DNA of 20,898 nucleotides from an uncultured Rickettsiales bacterium (lineage in GTDB: Bacteria; Pseudomonadota; Alphaproteobacteria; Rickettsiales; Deianiraeaceae), in contig CALCWF010000160.1 in assembly GCA_937906355.1 (NCBI GenBank), positions 1 through 20,898 of the forward strand, read 5' to 3'. Positions 1 to 7,308 of this stretch are shown here, in pieces. The notes under the pieces were generated by a model. It saw nothing but the letters and a program-made list of their open reading frames with translations. It had not been told where the DNA came from and made no database searches. A program made the position numbers and the translations under genes. The first letter of the stretch is position 1. Every line of letters starts with the position of its first letter.

Positions 1-2
1 AT

Positions 3-191
3 AGAGCTTCAGATGGTAATTATTCGAATCATAGACAAAGTTCAAATTTAGATTATAGAATTTCAGATGATAATTTTGATGATTATACAATTAGTAAATC
101 TGAAGAGAAAGATGATAATAATAATATTAAAAATAATTTTCAATATAAAAACTCCACACTAAGTGCAATCGCTGTAAAAAACATTCGATAA
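3..191 (+). CDS. C-terminal end of an unidentified protein (cut by window edge)
   Basis: Frame 3 is open from the window edge to a TAA at 189-191 and gives about 62 residues. The sequence is rich in Ser, Asp, Asn and Lys with no recognisable motif, so it looks like a disordered C-terminal tail. The next gene resembles mreD, which usually follows mreC, so this could be the tail of MreC. That is only positional inference; nothing in the tail itself identifies MreC. The other two forward frames have stops within the first 60 bases. Confidence 0.4.
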   Translation, partial: RASDGNYSNHRQSSNLDYRISDDNFDDYTISKSEEKDDNNNIKNNFQYKNSTLSAIAVKNIR

Positions 192-321
192 TCGTTGACA
201 ACTTCGACGTATTGTTGGACAAAAATATAAGAGAATACAGAAAGCGAGTCTTAGCTAAAATATATCTTTTAAACAAATCGAAAAAATTGCATCTTATATT
301 TATGCAAATATAAACACGCCC
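192..321. other. Intergenic spacer before the mreD-like gene
   Basis: The 130-bp spacer holds a perfect TTGACA at 195-200. There is no -10 box at normal spacing; the nearest candidate, TATAAG at 226-231, is too far away. No RNA gene is visible. Confidence 0.3.
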
Positions 322-810
322 GTGAGGTTAATTATTTATTCTTTACCGATATTTATCATCGCGATGATAGCTTTTGTCGACTTTTTGCATTATGGCTATA
401 TAGCAATATCGTGTGTATCCGTCGTGTTTTTCGCAATAATTCATTATATTTCAAACGTATCAAACTTCAAAGACGTCAGATTTGCATTATTCTCAATAAT
501 TTGTTGTTTAGCTTACGATGTCGTTTTATCTTTTCCGGCTGGAATTAATGCAATATCGTTTTGTTTTGCGAGTTTGTTTTATTTAAAAATAAGAAAAATA
601 CATGATTGTAATGTTAAAATTAGACATTACATCATGCTCGGCATTATATTTTTCGGCACAAAAACGCTTGCACAATATATAATTACAGATCGCCTTAATT
701 GGCAATTTTTAATCTGTCAAGTTACGTTATTTTCCATATGTAGCACAGTGTGTTTTTATTTAATCGATAAAAAAATAAAATCAGATGATGCTATTATACG
801 TTTTAACTAG
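322..810 (+). CDS. mreD: Small polytopic membrane protein, probably rod-shape protein MreD
   Basis: The 162-residue product is almost entirely hydrophobic, with about six membrane segments near residues 3-19, 25-43, 52-69, 75-90, 102-120 and 128-149. Length and topology fit MreD, an inner-membrane part of the MreBCD/RodA/PBP2 elongation complex. A helix ending in YD (65-66) followed by PAGINA (72-77) and another helix resembles the conserved D...xxGxxA region of MreD. The start is GTG at 322. An in-frame stop lies at 256-258 with no ATG between, so GTG is the most plausible start, although no Shine-Dalgarno is obvious. MreD is weakly conserved, so another small integral membrane protein remains possible. 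An mreC gene could lie just upstream, where only a protein tail is visible. Confidence 0.55.
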   Translation: MRLIIYSLPIFIIAMIAFVDFLHYGYIAISCVSVVFFAIIHYISNVSNFKDVRFALFSIICCLAYDVVLSFPAGINAISFCFASLFYLKIRKIHDCNVKIRHYIMLGIIFFGTKTLAQYIITDRLNWQFLICQVTLFSICSTVCFYLIDKKIKSDDAIIRFN

Positions 811-817
811 CGTCATC
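784..817 (+). terminator. Possible weak hairpin terminator after the mreD-like gene
   Basis: GATGATGCT (784-792) can pair with AGCGTCATC (809-817) with one G-T pair and a 16-base loop. Only a short T run follows, and the stem overlaps the stop codon of the mreD-like gene. Its function as a terminator is uncertain. Confidence 0.22.
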
Positions 818-1024
818 TTTAACAAGATTAACAATACAAAAAATACGAACACAAACAAACGGCTCGGTCATTAGCTTATACTATAATTTTGCACTGTCAT
901 ATTTGATATCCGATACATTTAATTGCTTTATTGATTCGTAAAGTGCACGGCACATATATAGCGACTCTCTCATCAAACTTGCATCTACCGTCATTTTTGA
1001 TACAATTGCTTGCAGAAATTCACT

Positions 1025-3514
1025 ATGGAGCACAAAGAAGACGAACTTAACGATGATACCGCCTCCGTCGATTCCTGGGACGATGTCAACGAAAAAGTTG
1101 AAATATATCACGCACCTAACGCCACTCATTCAAGAGAGACTAAAAGTCTTGGGAAATATGGCGGGATGAATGGACAAAAATATCTAATCACAAAAAAGAA
1201 TAAAAATACAGGTCAAACTACAAAATTTTTTGCAAAAGATCACGATACATGGACGACTAGTCTTGAATACGCAATGTACACAGCCTTTGCTAAGACTTTT
1301 TGTCATACGCCAACGATAATTCACAAAGATGAAGAAAATCGGTTAGTATGGTCAAATGCCGATGCAAAGGATATTTCATGGCTTATAGATCATTCGTCAA
1401 GCGACACATATGAACTTCTTGGCATCTTAAAAAGATGTAATAACATCAATAATGAAGTATTTGCTCATCTTGAAAAATTAAAAACAAGCAATCCAAATTC
1501 CTACAAGGAAGTGATAAGAATCTTAACAAGAATTGAATTACCCGTTATGTTGTTTGGTATTGTAGACACAAAGGAAGATAACGAAATGTACAATTCTAAA
1601 ACTGGCAAGATATCTTTTATCGATTTGGCAAATATGGTTGATTTTCCTTCAATGTTCGATGCAGGTATTTATTATTCTGATTTGCATGATGCTAGACCCG
1701 ATAATTTAAACTTATTAAACAGTTGGAGAAAATACTATTCTAAGTATAAAGATATAACGATAGTGTCAGAGCTATATTACAAATTTGATAAATTCAAAAA
1801 TACTTTCGATTCTTTTGCGGAAAGATGTTGCAACATCGATTATAAAAAACTATTAGACAGATACGCTGGACAGTGCTTGCGACTTAATATTTCGAAAAAC
1901 GACGCATATCTATACTTGCAACAATTCATGCAAATATTCGAGGTATTCGAAACTGGTTCATCGATCGATAAATATGAAATCGATAGGGAACAACTATCGG
2001 CAACAGGACAAAAATTCATGAATGAAGTCCTAGATGGCTATAGACAAAGATTAGTTAACAATATCAGGAAAAACAGAAAAGAATTTTGGGGAAATAGAAG
2101 CTACTTCTCAAAGGTATTCGAAAACGCTAAGTTAAAATACAGCTATCTTGAAAAGATGGAAGTTGGAGATGAGTTACACAAAGCCGGAACAGATGTGCCA
2201 CAAGGATTGCGACAATTGTCCGTTCTTAACAATGAACTTCATAAAATAGCTCAAAAAAAGGGCATTCCATTTGTATTACTGTTTCAATTACTCGGACTCT
2301 TCAGAGAAAGAGCAAAAATAGACAACAAAAATTTATCAAACGAAGACATAAACAAAATCGCGAAACGAAATCTGATAAATTTCACACGTGGAATAATAAG
2401 TAATCCAGACAAAGAGCTTACCAATGACGATTATTCGTTGTTAAACAATTCCAGCAAACAAAAAAAAATATATATAGCAAACGTAAAAAGTCATAAAGAA
2501 GGTGGTAAAAAAGCGGTCGTCTACGCAAAGAGAGGAAACAAAAAAGGTGCTTTCTATAATAGAAACGTCGTCATCAACAATGCTATCTACTCCCTATTCA
2601 AAGGATGTCCTCCGCAAAAATACTATAATCCATCAATGATGGGTCTTTGTTGTAACGTAAATAGAAATGATAACGGAACACAATACCTCTACGAAAAAGA
2701 TGAAAAGTTTTGTTATAAAGATTTTAAGTATACAGACCAGGGAAAAGCCTACATTGATAGAACGCACGACCGTCATTGCGATGATGAAGAACCATTAAAA
2801 TTTACCAACTTTTTTAAGTTTAAAAAAACTCGTCCATACGATATTGTAGACAAAGATGATGGTCAAGACATAATACCAATAAGAGAAAGAATTGACGATG
2901 CAATACTTGAATGTCTATTTCAAATTGGAGACGATAAAGTCAGTAACTATATGTTTCACGTTGACGCACAAAATAATAAAATAGACTCTGTAATGAGGAT
3001 AGATTGGCCAGAAGATAAAATCATCGGCACTAGTAAAACTCTTAACTCGCACAAAAGTGCAATTGAAGCTTTACAACGGATTTATCTCGACGGTCAAGAA
3101 AAAATAATAGAACAAGAAATAAAAAAATTTCTGTTTGTCAAACCAGAAACCCTAATAAACTGGATAAACTTCATGCTTTGGAAAAGTAGAGATGAAAATG
3201 GTAAACCACTCAAACCGTTAACGGAAGGGGAGAAAGATTATATACTTAGCAACATCCGTCGCAATATCCGAAATAGATTGTTGTTTGAGACAAGCAGAAC
3301 CAATCCTATTACTGCATCAGTGGGGGAAAATTATCTCGATAATATAGCGGACAACTTCTATCTCGACGATACATTCTACAACAATAGATTCGAACTATAC
3401 GATATAGCTTTCGAACGGCTCGCCGAGGAACGTGAAGAAATTAACAAAGAAAGAGAACGAAAAAAAGGGGGGGGGAAGCAGAAGAAGAGCACAAAATACT
3501 TCAAGCCAAATTAA
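1025..3514 (+). CDS. Large protein with two tandem PI3/4-kinase/HipA-like kinase cores (copy 1)
   Basis: The ATG at 1025 gives 829 aa; a TTG at 1010 would add five residues. Residue numbers here count from the ATG. Core one has a Gly-rich strand GGMNGQKYL (46-54), a Lys in FFAKD (K71), a Glu in LEYAMY (E81), LFGIVDTKEDN (D181, N186) and FIDLA (D200). Core two has VYAK (K502), LFQIGDDKVSN (D636, N641) and RID (D660). These match in order the ATP-binding Lys, the catalytic D-x-H-x-x-N and the metal-binding Asp of PI3/4-kinase-like folds, with Lys replacing His in both. The two cores also resemble each other (LFxIxDxKxxNxM), which suggests an internal duplication. There is no signal peptide or membrane segment. 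The end is charged and helical (about 790-825), and the frame closes just after an A7G9 tract, beyond which the -1 frame stays open into the next ORF. The kinase call is inferred from motifs; substrate and activity are unknown. Confidence 0.62.
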   Translation: MEHKEDELNDDTASVDSWDDVNEKVEIYHAPNATHSRETKSLGKYGGMNGQKYLITKKNKNTGQTTKFFAKDHDTWTTSLEYAMYTAFAKTFCHTPTIIHKDEENRLVWSNADAKDISWLIDHSSSDTYELLGILKRCNNINNEVFAHLEKLKTSNPNSYKEVIRILTRIELPVMLFGIVDTKEDNEMYNSKTGKISFIDLANMVDFPSMFDAGIYYSDLHDARPDNLNLLNSWRKYYSKYKDITIVSELYYKFDKFKNTFDSFAERCCNIDYKKLLDRYAGQCLRLNISKNDAYLYLQQFMQIFEVFETGSSIDKYEIDREQLSATGQKFMNEVLDGYRQRLVNNIRKNRKEFWGNRSYFSKVFENAKLKYSYLEKMEVGDELHKAGTDVPQGLRQLSVLNNELHKIAQKKGIPFVLLFQLLGLFRERAKIDNKNLSNEDINKIAKRNLINFTRGIISNPDKELTNDDYSLLNNSSKQKKIYIANVKSHKEGGKKAVVYAKRGNKKGAFYNRNVVINNAIYSLFKGCPPQKYYNPSMMGLCCNVNRNDNGTQYLYEKDEKFCYKDFKYTDQGKAYIDRTHDRHCDDEEPLKFTNFFKFKKTRPYDIVDKDDGQDIIPIRERIDDAILECLFQIGDDKVSNYMFHVDAQNNKIDSVMRIDWPEDKIIGTSKTLNSHKSAIEALQRIYLDGQEKIIEQEIKKFLFVKPETLINWINFMLWKSRDENGKPLKPLTEGEKDYILSNIRRNIRNRLLFETSRTNPITASVGENYLDNIADNFYLDDTFYNNRFELYDIAFERLAEEREEINKERERKKGGGKQKKSTKYFKPN
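3460..3475 (+). other. A7G9 homopolymer: likely slippage or frameshift site (copy 1)
   Basis: Seven A (3460-3466) are followed by nine G (3467-3475), very unusual in DNA this AT-rich. With G9 the kinase-like ORF ends at 3514. A -1 shift, G10 or G7 would enter the frame that reads EAEEEHKILQ and runs without a stop into the ORF at 3565-4116. G8 leads to an early stop. In the zero frame the A run reads cgA AAA AAA, a slippery pattern. Phase-variable repeat, transcriptional slippage, programmed frameshift, fixed mutation and sequencing error are all possible. Confidence 0.7.
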
Positions 3515-3564
3515 CAAATAAACTGAATGAACAAAAAAACATCAAAGAACCAATAATACCAAAC

Positions 3565-4116
3565 ATGAGAAAAATAACAGATACAATCGACGACGCACAG
3601 TTCAATGACAAATCGAACGAACCATACGCATTACTAGAACCAGCTCAACAGCGACATAAATATGACATAAACGCAGGTATCGTGAGCACACTACACAATG
3701 CACCACTAACAAAAAACAACTCCAAAGATGGTAGTAAAACTAACATAAAAAAAAGCTATAAACGCAACAATGCAAACAAGACGCTCGACATCAATATCTG
3801 TCTCAATTATACAAATAACAGCATAAACAACGTCTCAACTAGGAATACCGAAAGTTCCACCAAACAAGAATCAAGCTCGCATATAGACACAATCGTCACA
3901 GGAGCGGTCGGTCTAGGAACCGGCTCTACCGCACTAGCATGCAAAGACATCGTTCCACAGTATGTGCTCGTAACTCTCGTCACCATTACCGTCTCGTGCA
4001 TCTTATATACGGCAATCAAAGAAACACTAAGAAACGAACGATACGTTAACAACGGAACAACAAACAACGATTTAAATTCGAATAATCGAAATAGTGATAA
4101 TAGAATTATGGTGTGA
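3565..4116 (+). CDS. C-terminal membrane-anchor segment, likely continuation of the kinase-like protein (copy 1)
   Basis: From its own ATG this encodes 183 aa, but the frame is open without a stop back to the A7G9 tract at 3460-3475. It may therefore be the C-terminal part of one protein of about 1,030 aa. The upstream in-frame stretch (EAEEEHKILQAKLTNKLNEQ) continues the charged helix at the end of the kinase-like ORF, which supports this reading. Within the 183 residues a polar Asn/Lys/Ser-rich linker (about 1-105) is followed by a weakly hydrophobic Gly-rich segment (107-126) and a stronger membrane segment (131-150). An Asn-rich tail ends the protein. No enzyme motif is visible. Independent translation from the internal ATG is possible, but no Shine-Dalgarno precedes it. 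Confidence 0.55.
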   Translation: MRKITDTIDDAQFNDKSNEPYALLEPAQQRHKYDINAGIVSTLHNAPLTKNNSKDGSKTNIKKSYKRNNANKTLDINICLNYTNNSINNVSTRNTESSTKQESSSHIDTIVTGAVGLGTGSTALACKDIVPQYVLVTLVTITVSCILYTAIKETLRNERYVNNGTTNNDLNSNNRNSDNRIMV

Positions 4117-4193
4117 TGACTGGACATCATTTAGAGACACCGATAAGACATTGTTTTAATTAGATTTTTTATCTTTATAAATTCAATAAAAGC

Positions 4194-4224
4194 TTGACAA
4201 AATAACTTTTATACTACTTTTAAT
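4194..4224 (+). promoter_or_regulatory. Candidate promoter for spoT
   Basis: A perfect -35 TTGACA (4194-4199) is followed 19 bp later by TTTAAT (4219-4224), about 24 bp before the spoT ATG. The spacing is slightly long. A TATACT at 4210-4215 is too close to serve as its -10. Confidence 0.35.
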
Positions 4225-4247
4225 AGTGTAGATTTTCTGATTTTACC

Positions 4248-5708
4248 ATGATAATGGATAAAGTATCGTTTCTTAAAATTATCGCAAAGGAAAACCCTGA
4301 TTTTCAGCTCGATCAAATCAGCAGAGCATACGACTTTTGCTACTATGCTCACAAAGATCAAGTTCGTAAATCTGGTGAGCCTTACGTAGTTCATCCAATA
4401 ACCGTTGCTTTGGAGGTCTCGCACTTGAATATAGACGAAGTATCTATTGTATCGGCATTATTGCACGACGTCATTGAAGACACAAAATATACAAAAGAAG
4501 ATATAGCGAACTTATTCTCACAAGAAGTCGCAAACGTAATCGACGGTGTAACGAAGCTTGAAAAAATAAAGTTCCAAAAAAAACAGATAAGACAGGTAGA
4601 GAATTTCCGTAAACTTTTCCTAGCTCTCTCAAAAGACATAAGAGTATTAATAGTAAAATTATGCGATAGAGTGCATAACATGAGGACAATTGAATTTCAA
4701 AGTCCGGAGAAACAAAAGGAAATCTCACTAGAAACACTTGAAATCTACGCACCTTTGGCGGAAAGAATAGGTCTGCAAAGAATCAAAAATGAGTTACAAG
4801 ATATATCGTTTAAAACACTTTATCCGAGTGAATACACGGAAATTGCGAAGAAAATCGCGAAACTACGCGACGATTTTCAATCGACGAATTTGATTAGAGA
4901 CATAACGCTAGAACTGCGGGCAACCTTGCAAAAATTTCACATCGAGGCAAACGTTTTCGGACGAGAAAAAATGCCCTACTCTGTATGGATAAAAATGAAA
5001 AAGAACGATTTACAATTCGAGGAAGTATCAGATATAATAGCTTTTAGAATTGTCGTTAATACGCGAGAAGACTGCTATAAAGCACTTGGTGCTATTCATA
5101 CAACATATAACGCAATACCCGGCAAATTTAAAGACTATATAAGTATCCCAAAAAGCAACGGTTACAGATCTTTACATACAAAGATAATGGGACCTCGCGG
5201 ACACGTAGTCGACATTCAGATAAGAACGCAAGCAATGCACGATGAGGACGAATTTGGAATAGCCTCACACTGGAAATATAAGCAAAATTTGTCCCAGTCA
5301 GAAAGAATGAAATATTTGCGTGCTTCATGGATAAACCGAGTATTGAAAATACTACAAGAAAGCAATATCGATACAGCGTTAGCTGATGCAAAAACCGAAA
5401 TTGTAGAAAGAAGAGTAATAGCTTTCACTCAAAGCGGAAATGTATTAGAACTACCATATAAATCGACAGTATTAGATTTTGCGTTTGCAGTTGACGAGGA
5501 AGTTGGACTATATTTTGACTACGCCGTCGTGAACGGTCAGCATGTCGGTATGGATCACATAATCCACAGTGGCGATAAAATATCTATTTTTGTAACAAAA
5601 TCGTCACAAGTTAATAACATATGGCTAAACTATGCAATTACCGGTAAAGCAAGAAACGCAATAATAAGCCATCTACCCGATAACATTTTCGATAAACAGA
5701 GCATATAA
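4248..5708 (+). CDS. spoT: RelA/SpoT-family (p)ppGpp hydrolase/synthetase, short form
   Basis: The 486-aa product has the Rel/SpoT order of domains. The HD hydrolase domain (about 20-150) retains R40, H49, H73-D74, E77-D78, D140 and N144, the metal and substrate residues of bifunctional Rel enzymes. The synthetase domain (about 235-345) has the catalytic Asp in SDIIAFRI (D262) and conserved YISIPKSNGYRSLH. The Glu of the E-x-Q-I-R-T motif is Asp here (VVDIQIRT, D322). A TGS domain follows at about 389-450. The protein then stops, without the long C-terminal helical, zinc-finger and ACT regions of a SpoT of roughly 700 aa. By family knowledge it makes or degrades (p)ppGpp in the cytoplasm. The intact hydrolase and altered synthetase suggest hydrolysis may dominate (inference). 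The start MIMD at 4248 could equally be the ATG two codons later. Confidence 0.9.
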   Translation: MIMDKVSFLKIIAKENPDFQLDQISRAYDFCYYAHKDQVRKSGEPYVVHPITVALEVSHLNIDEVSIVSALLHDVIEDTKYTKEDIANLFSQEVANVIDGVTKLEKIKFQKKQIRQVENFRKLFLALSKDIRVLIVKLCDRVHNMRTIEFQSPEKQKEISLETLEIYAPLAERIGLQRIKNELQDISFKTLYPSEYTEIAKKIAKLRDDFQSTNLIRDITLELRATLQKFHIEANVFGREKMPYSVWIKMKKNDLQFEEVSDIIAFRIVVNTREDCYKALGAIHTTYNAIPGKFKDYISIPKSNGYRSLHTKIMGPRGHVVDIQIRTQAMHDEDEFGIASHWKYKQNLSQSERMKYLRASWINRVLKILQESNIDTALADAKTEIVERRVIAFTQSGNVLELPYKSTVLDFAFAVDEEVGLYFDYAVVNGQHVGMDHIIHSGDKISIFVTKSSQVNNIWLNYAITGKARNAIISHLPDNIFDKQSI

Positions 5709-5804
5709 TAATGTATTAGTGATATACACGAAGGTCGCACAAAGAGTGCCATAATTGATAATCGCCATTATAGATAGAGACGCAGAACGATTGAGATTTT
5801 AATA

Positions 5805-5833
5805 TTTGCATAAATCGAAAAATAGGATATAAT
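5805..5833 (+). promoter_or_regulatory. Candidate promoter for virB3
   Basis: A perfect -10 TATAAT (5828-5833) lies 17 bp after TTTGCA (5805-5810), a partial match to TTGACA. This leaves a leader of about 35 bases before the virB3 ATG. Confidence 0.45.
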
Positions 5834-5874
5834 AAATGCGTAATTGATAGTTCAACGTTTAATCAGAATATAGT

Positions 5875-6186
5875 ATGTCTTCTAATGCCGGTCTAGGACT
5901 ATTACAAACAGATGCACTATTCTTGGGGCTCACGAGACCAGCACTAATAGCAGGAGTAACATTTGCATATTTCTCGTTCGAAGGCTTCATAACGGTTTTA
6001 TTATTCATAATGACGTCAAACTTTAAAGTTTTCATTATTGGTATCATTCTGCACATAATCGGTGTTTTTCTCTGTAAAAAAGAACCACTCGGTATTGATA
6101 TGGTGCTGACAAAAATGCAAAAAACTCCATCGACTAAAAACAAAAACTTCCACGGGAATCTACAATCCTACAATATGTTCGGATAA
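5875..6186 (+). CDS. virB3: Type IV secretion system inner-membrane protein VirB3
   Basis: The 103-aa product has the VirB3 layout: a short N-terminus, the signature FLGLTRPALIAGVTF (about 16-30), two membrane segments (about 24-46 and 51-67) and the conserved CKKEPLGIDM stretch (67-76) before a polar tail. VirB3 sits in the inner membrane and works with the VirB4 ATPase in the P-type/VirB type IV secretion machine. In Rickettsiales virB3 usually heads a virB3-virB4-virB6 cluster (family knowledge). Here no virB4 follows; a 63-bp spacer leads straight to an IS insertion, and the next gene after it is not virB4. The gene appears complete, and the rest of the system is presumably elsewhere in the genome. 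A promoter-like TATAAT lies about 40 bp upstream. Confidence 0.88.
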   Translation: MSSNAGLGLLQTDALFLGLTRPALIAGVTFAYFSFEGFITVLLFIMTSNFKVFIIGIILHIIGVFLCKKEPLGIDMVLTKMQKTPSTKNKNFHGNLQSYNMFG

Positions 6187-6249
6187 CAAATGATGCTTTC
6201 TTTCATAGAATCTTATGGTAGCGTTAACTACGGTCAAACAAATATAACA

Positions 6250-6257
6250 TAATATTT
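6250..6257 (+). repeat. Target-site duplication, left copy
   Basis: TAATATTT lies immediately outside the left inverted repeat and is repeated exactly at 8558-8565. Eight base pairs is the duplication length expected of IS1595-family transposition. Confidence 0.9.
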
Positions 6258-6283
6258 TGCTATGATTAAAATATTACTTGATT
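6258..6283 (+). repeat. Left terminal inverted repeat of the IS element
   Basis: These 26 bases are the exact reverse complement of 8532-8557; similarity fades just inside. Confidence 0.93.
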
Positions 6284-6321
6284 TTTATAATCTTTTTATT
6301 TTAAAATAAAGTATAAAATAT

Positions 6322-7308
6322 ATGACAAACTTAAAAGAAATTCAAGAATTTTTAAAATATGCAACAGAAGAGCAAAGATTAGAATTGATAAGATTGTGTA
6401 ATATTGAAAACAATAAAGCAAAAGAGCATTTAATTTTATTAAAGTTAGAAAACAATTATCAGTGCCCTTATTGTCAATCAAATAAGATTTGTAAAAACGG
6501 AAGAACTGGCAAAGCACAACAATTTAGATGTAATAATTGTGGTAAAAACTATTCATCAAAAACAAATACAATATTCTTTCACACAAGAAAGACAATAGAA
6601 TTGTGGCAAGAATACATTGAATTATTTTCACAAGGTTTATCATTAAGAAAAATAGTTGAAAAAATGAATAAAAAAATATCTTATCCAACTGCTTTTTATT
6701 GGAGACATAAAATATTAGAGGTTATGAAAAACTTTGATAATCACGATAAGCTTGATGGAATAGTAGAAGCAGATGAGACATTTTTTGAGGAGAGCCAAAA
6801 AGGAAATAAGAATATAACAAATAGAAAACCAAGAAAAAGAGGATATAGTTGCTATTCTTACAATAAGAAGAAAAAAGTTGTTGTTCTTACTGCGATAGAT
6901 AGAAATAAACACTCATTTAATAAACCAGTTTGCTACGGACATATTGGAACGGAACAAACAATGATTTTACAGTATAGAATAAAAGAAAATAGTGTTTTAA
7001 TCACCGATAGAGAACATAGTTATAGAAAACTAAAAGATGTGAAATTAAAACAATTAAAGTTTGGAAAACCACAAATTCAAGACAATAAAATAATACATAT
7101 GAATACAATAAATAGTTTTCATAGTGGTTTGAAAAAGTTTATGATTAGATTTAATGGAGTCGCAACAAAGTATTTAAATAATTATGTTAATTATTTTAGA
7201 GAGTTTAGAGACAAAATAGACACTTTTAACCAATTATTACAATTACAAGGTTATTATAGAGTTGCGGATATTAAAAAGAGGAGAGTGTGTTTTGAAAATG
7301 TAATTTAG
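6322..7308 (+). CDS. IS1595-family transposase
   Basis: The 328-aa product begins with a helical region. It then has a zinc ribbon CPYC...CNNC (C48, C51, C70, C73), followed by a helix-turn-helix-like stretch (about 95-135) for binding the element's ends. The ISXO2-like DDE catalytic domain follows, with EADETFF (D151) and LITDREH (D229). The third position is in NTINSFHSGLKKF, where Asn 265 replaces the more common Glu and is followed by the conserved Lys 271/272. Some branches of the family are known to use Asn here. The gene is uninterrupted, so the transposase may be active. Its stop overlaps by 4 bp the end of the converging ParA-like gene. It starts at ATG 6322, about 40 bp inside the left inverted repeat. 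Confidence 0.92.
   Translation: MTNLKEIQEFLKYATEEQRLELIRLCNIENNKAKEHLILLKLENNYQCPYCQSNKICKNGRTGKAQQFRCNNCGKNYSSKTNTIFFHTRKTIELWQEYIELFSQGLSLRKIVEKMNKKISYPTAFYWRHKILEVMKNFDNHDKLDGIVEADETFFEESQKGNKNITNRKPRKRGYSCYSYNKKKKVVVLTAIDRNKHSFNKPVCYGHIGTEQTMILQYRIKENSVLITDREHSYRKLKDVKLKQLKFGKPQIQDNKIIHMNTINSFHSGLKKFMIRFNGVATKYLNNYVNYFREFRDKIDTFNQLLQLQGYYRVADIKKRRVCFENVI

Larger units (their letters stand above)
972..4121 (+). repeat. 3,150-bp exact direct repeat, copy 1 (kinase-like module)
   Basis: Bases 972-4121 are identical to 15132-18281, an offset of 14,160. Identity includes the coding regions, the A7G9 tract and the 50 bp between the two ORFs. It starts sharply at ATCAAACTTGC, about 50 bp before the ATG of the first ORF, and ends 5 bp after the stop of the second. 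No terminal inverted repeats, target duplications or transposase gene are visible at the edges. The unit therefore looks like a recently duplicated or gene-converted segment rather than a classical transposon. Confidence 0.95.

Noticed and set aside
881..1129. Minus-strand ORF over the start of module copy 1
   Set aside because: It overlaps the kinase-like gene's start and has no recognisable content; it is a shadow.
6190..6252. A 20-codon ORF (MMLSFIESYG...) between virB3 and the IS element, possibly a virB4 start cut by the insertion
   Set aside because: Its stop codon lies in the target-site sequence itself, so it ended there before the insertion, and it does not resemble VirB4.
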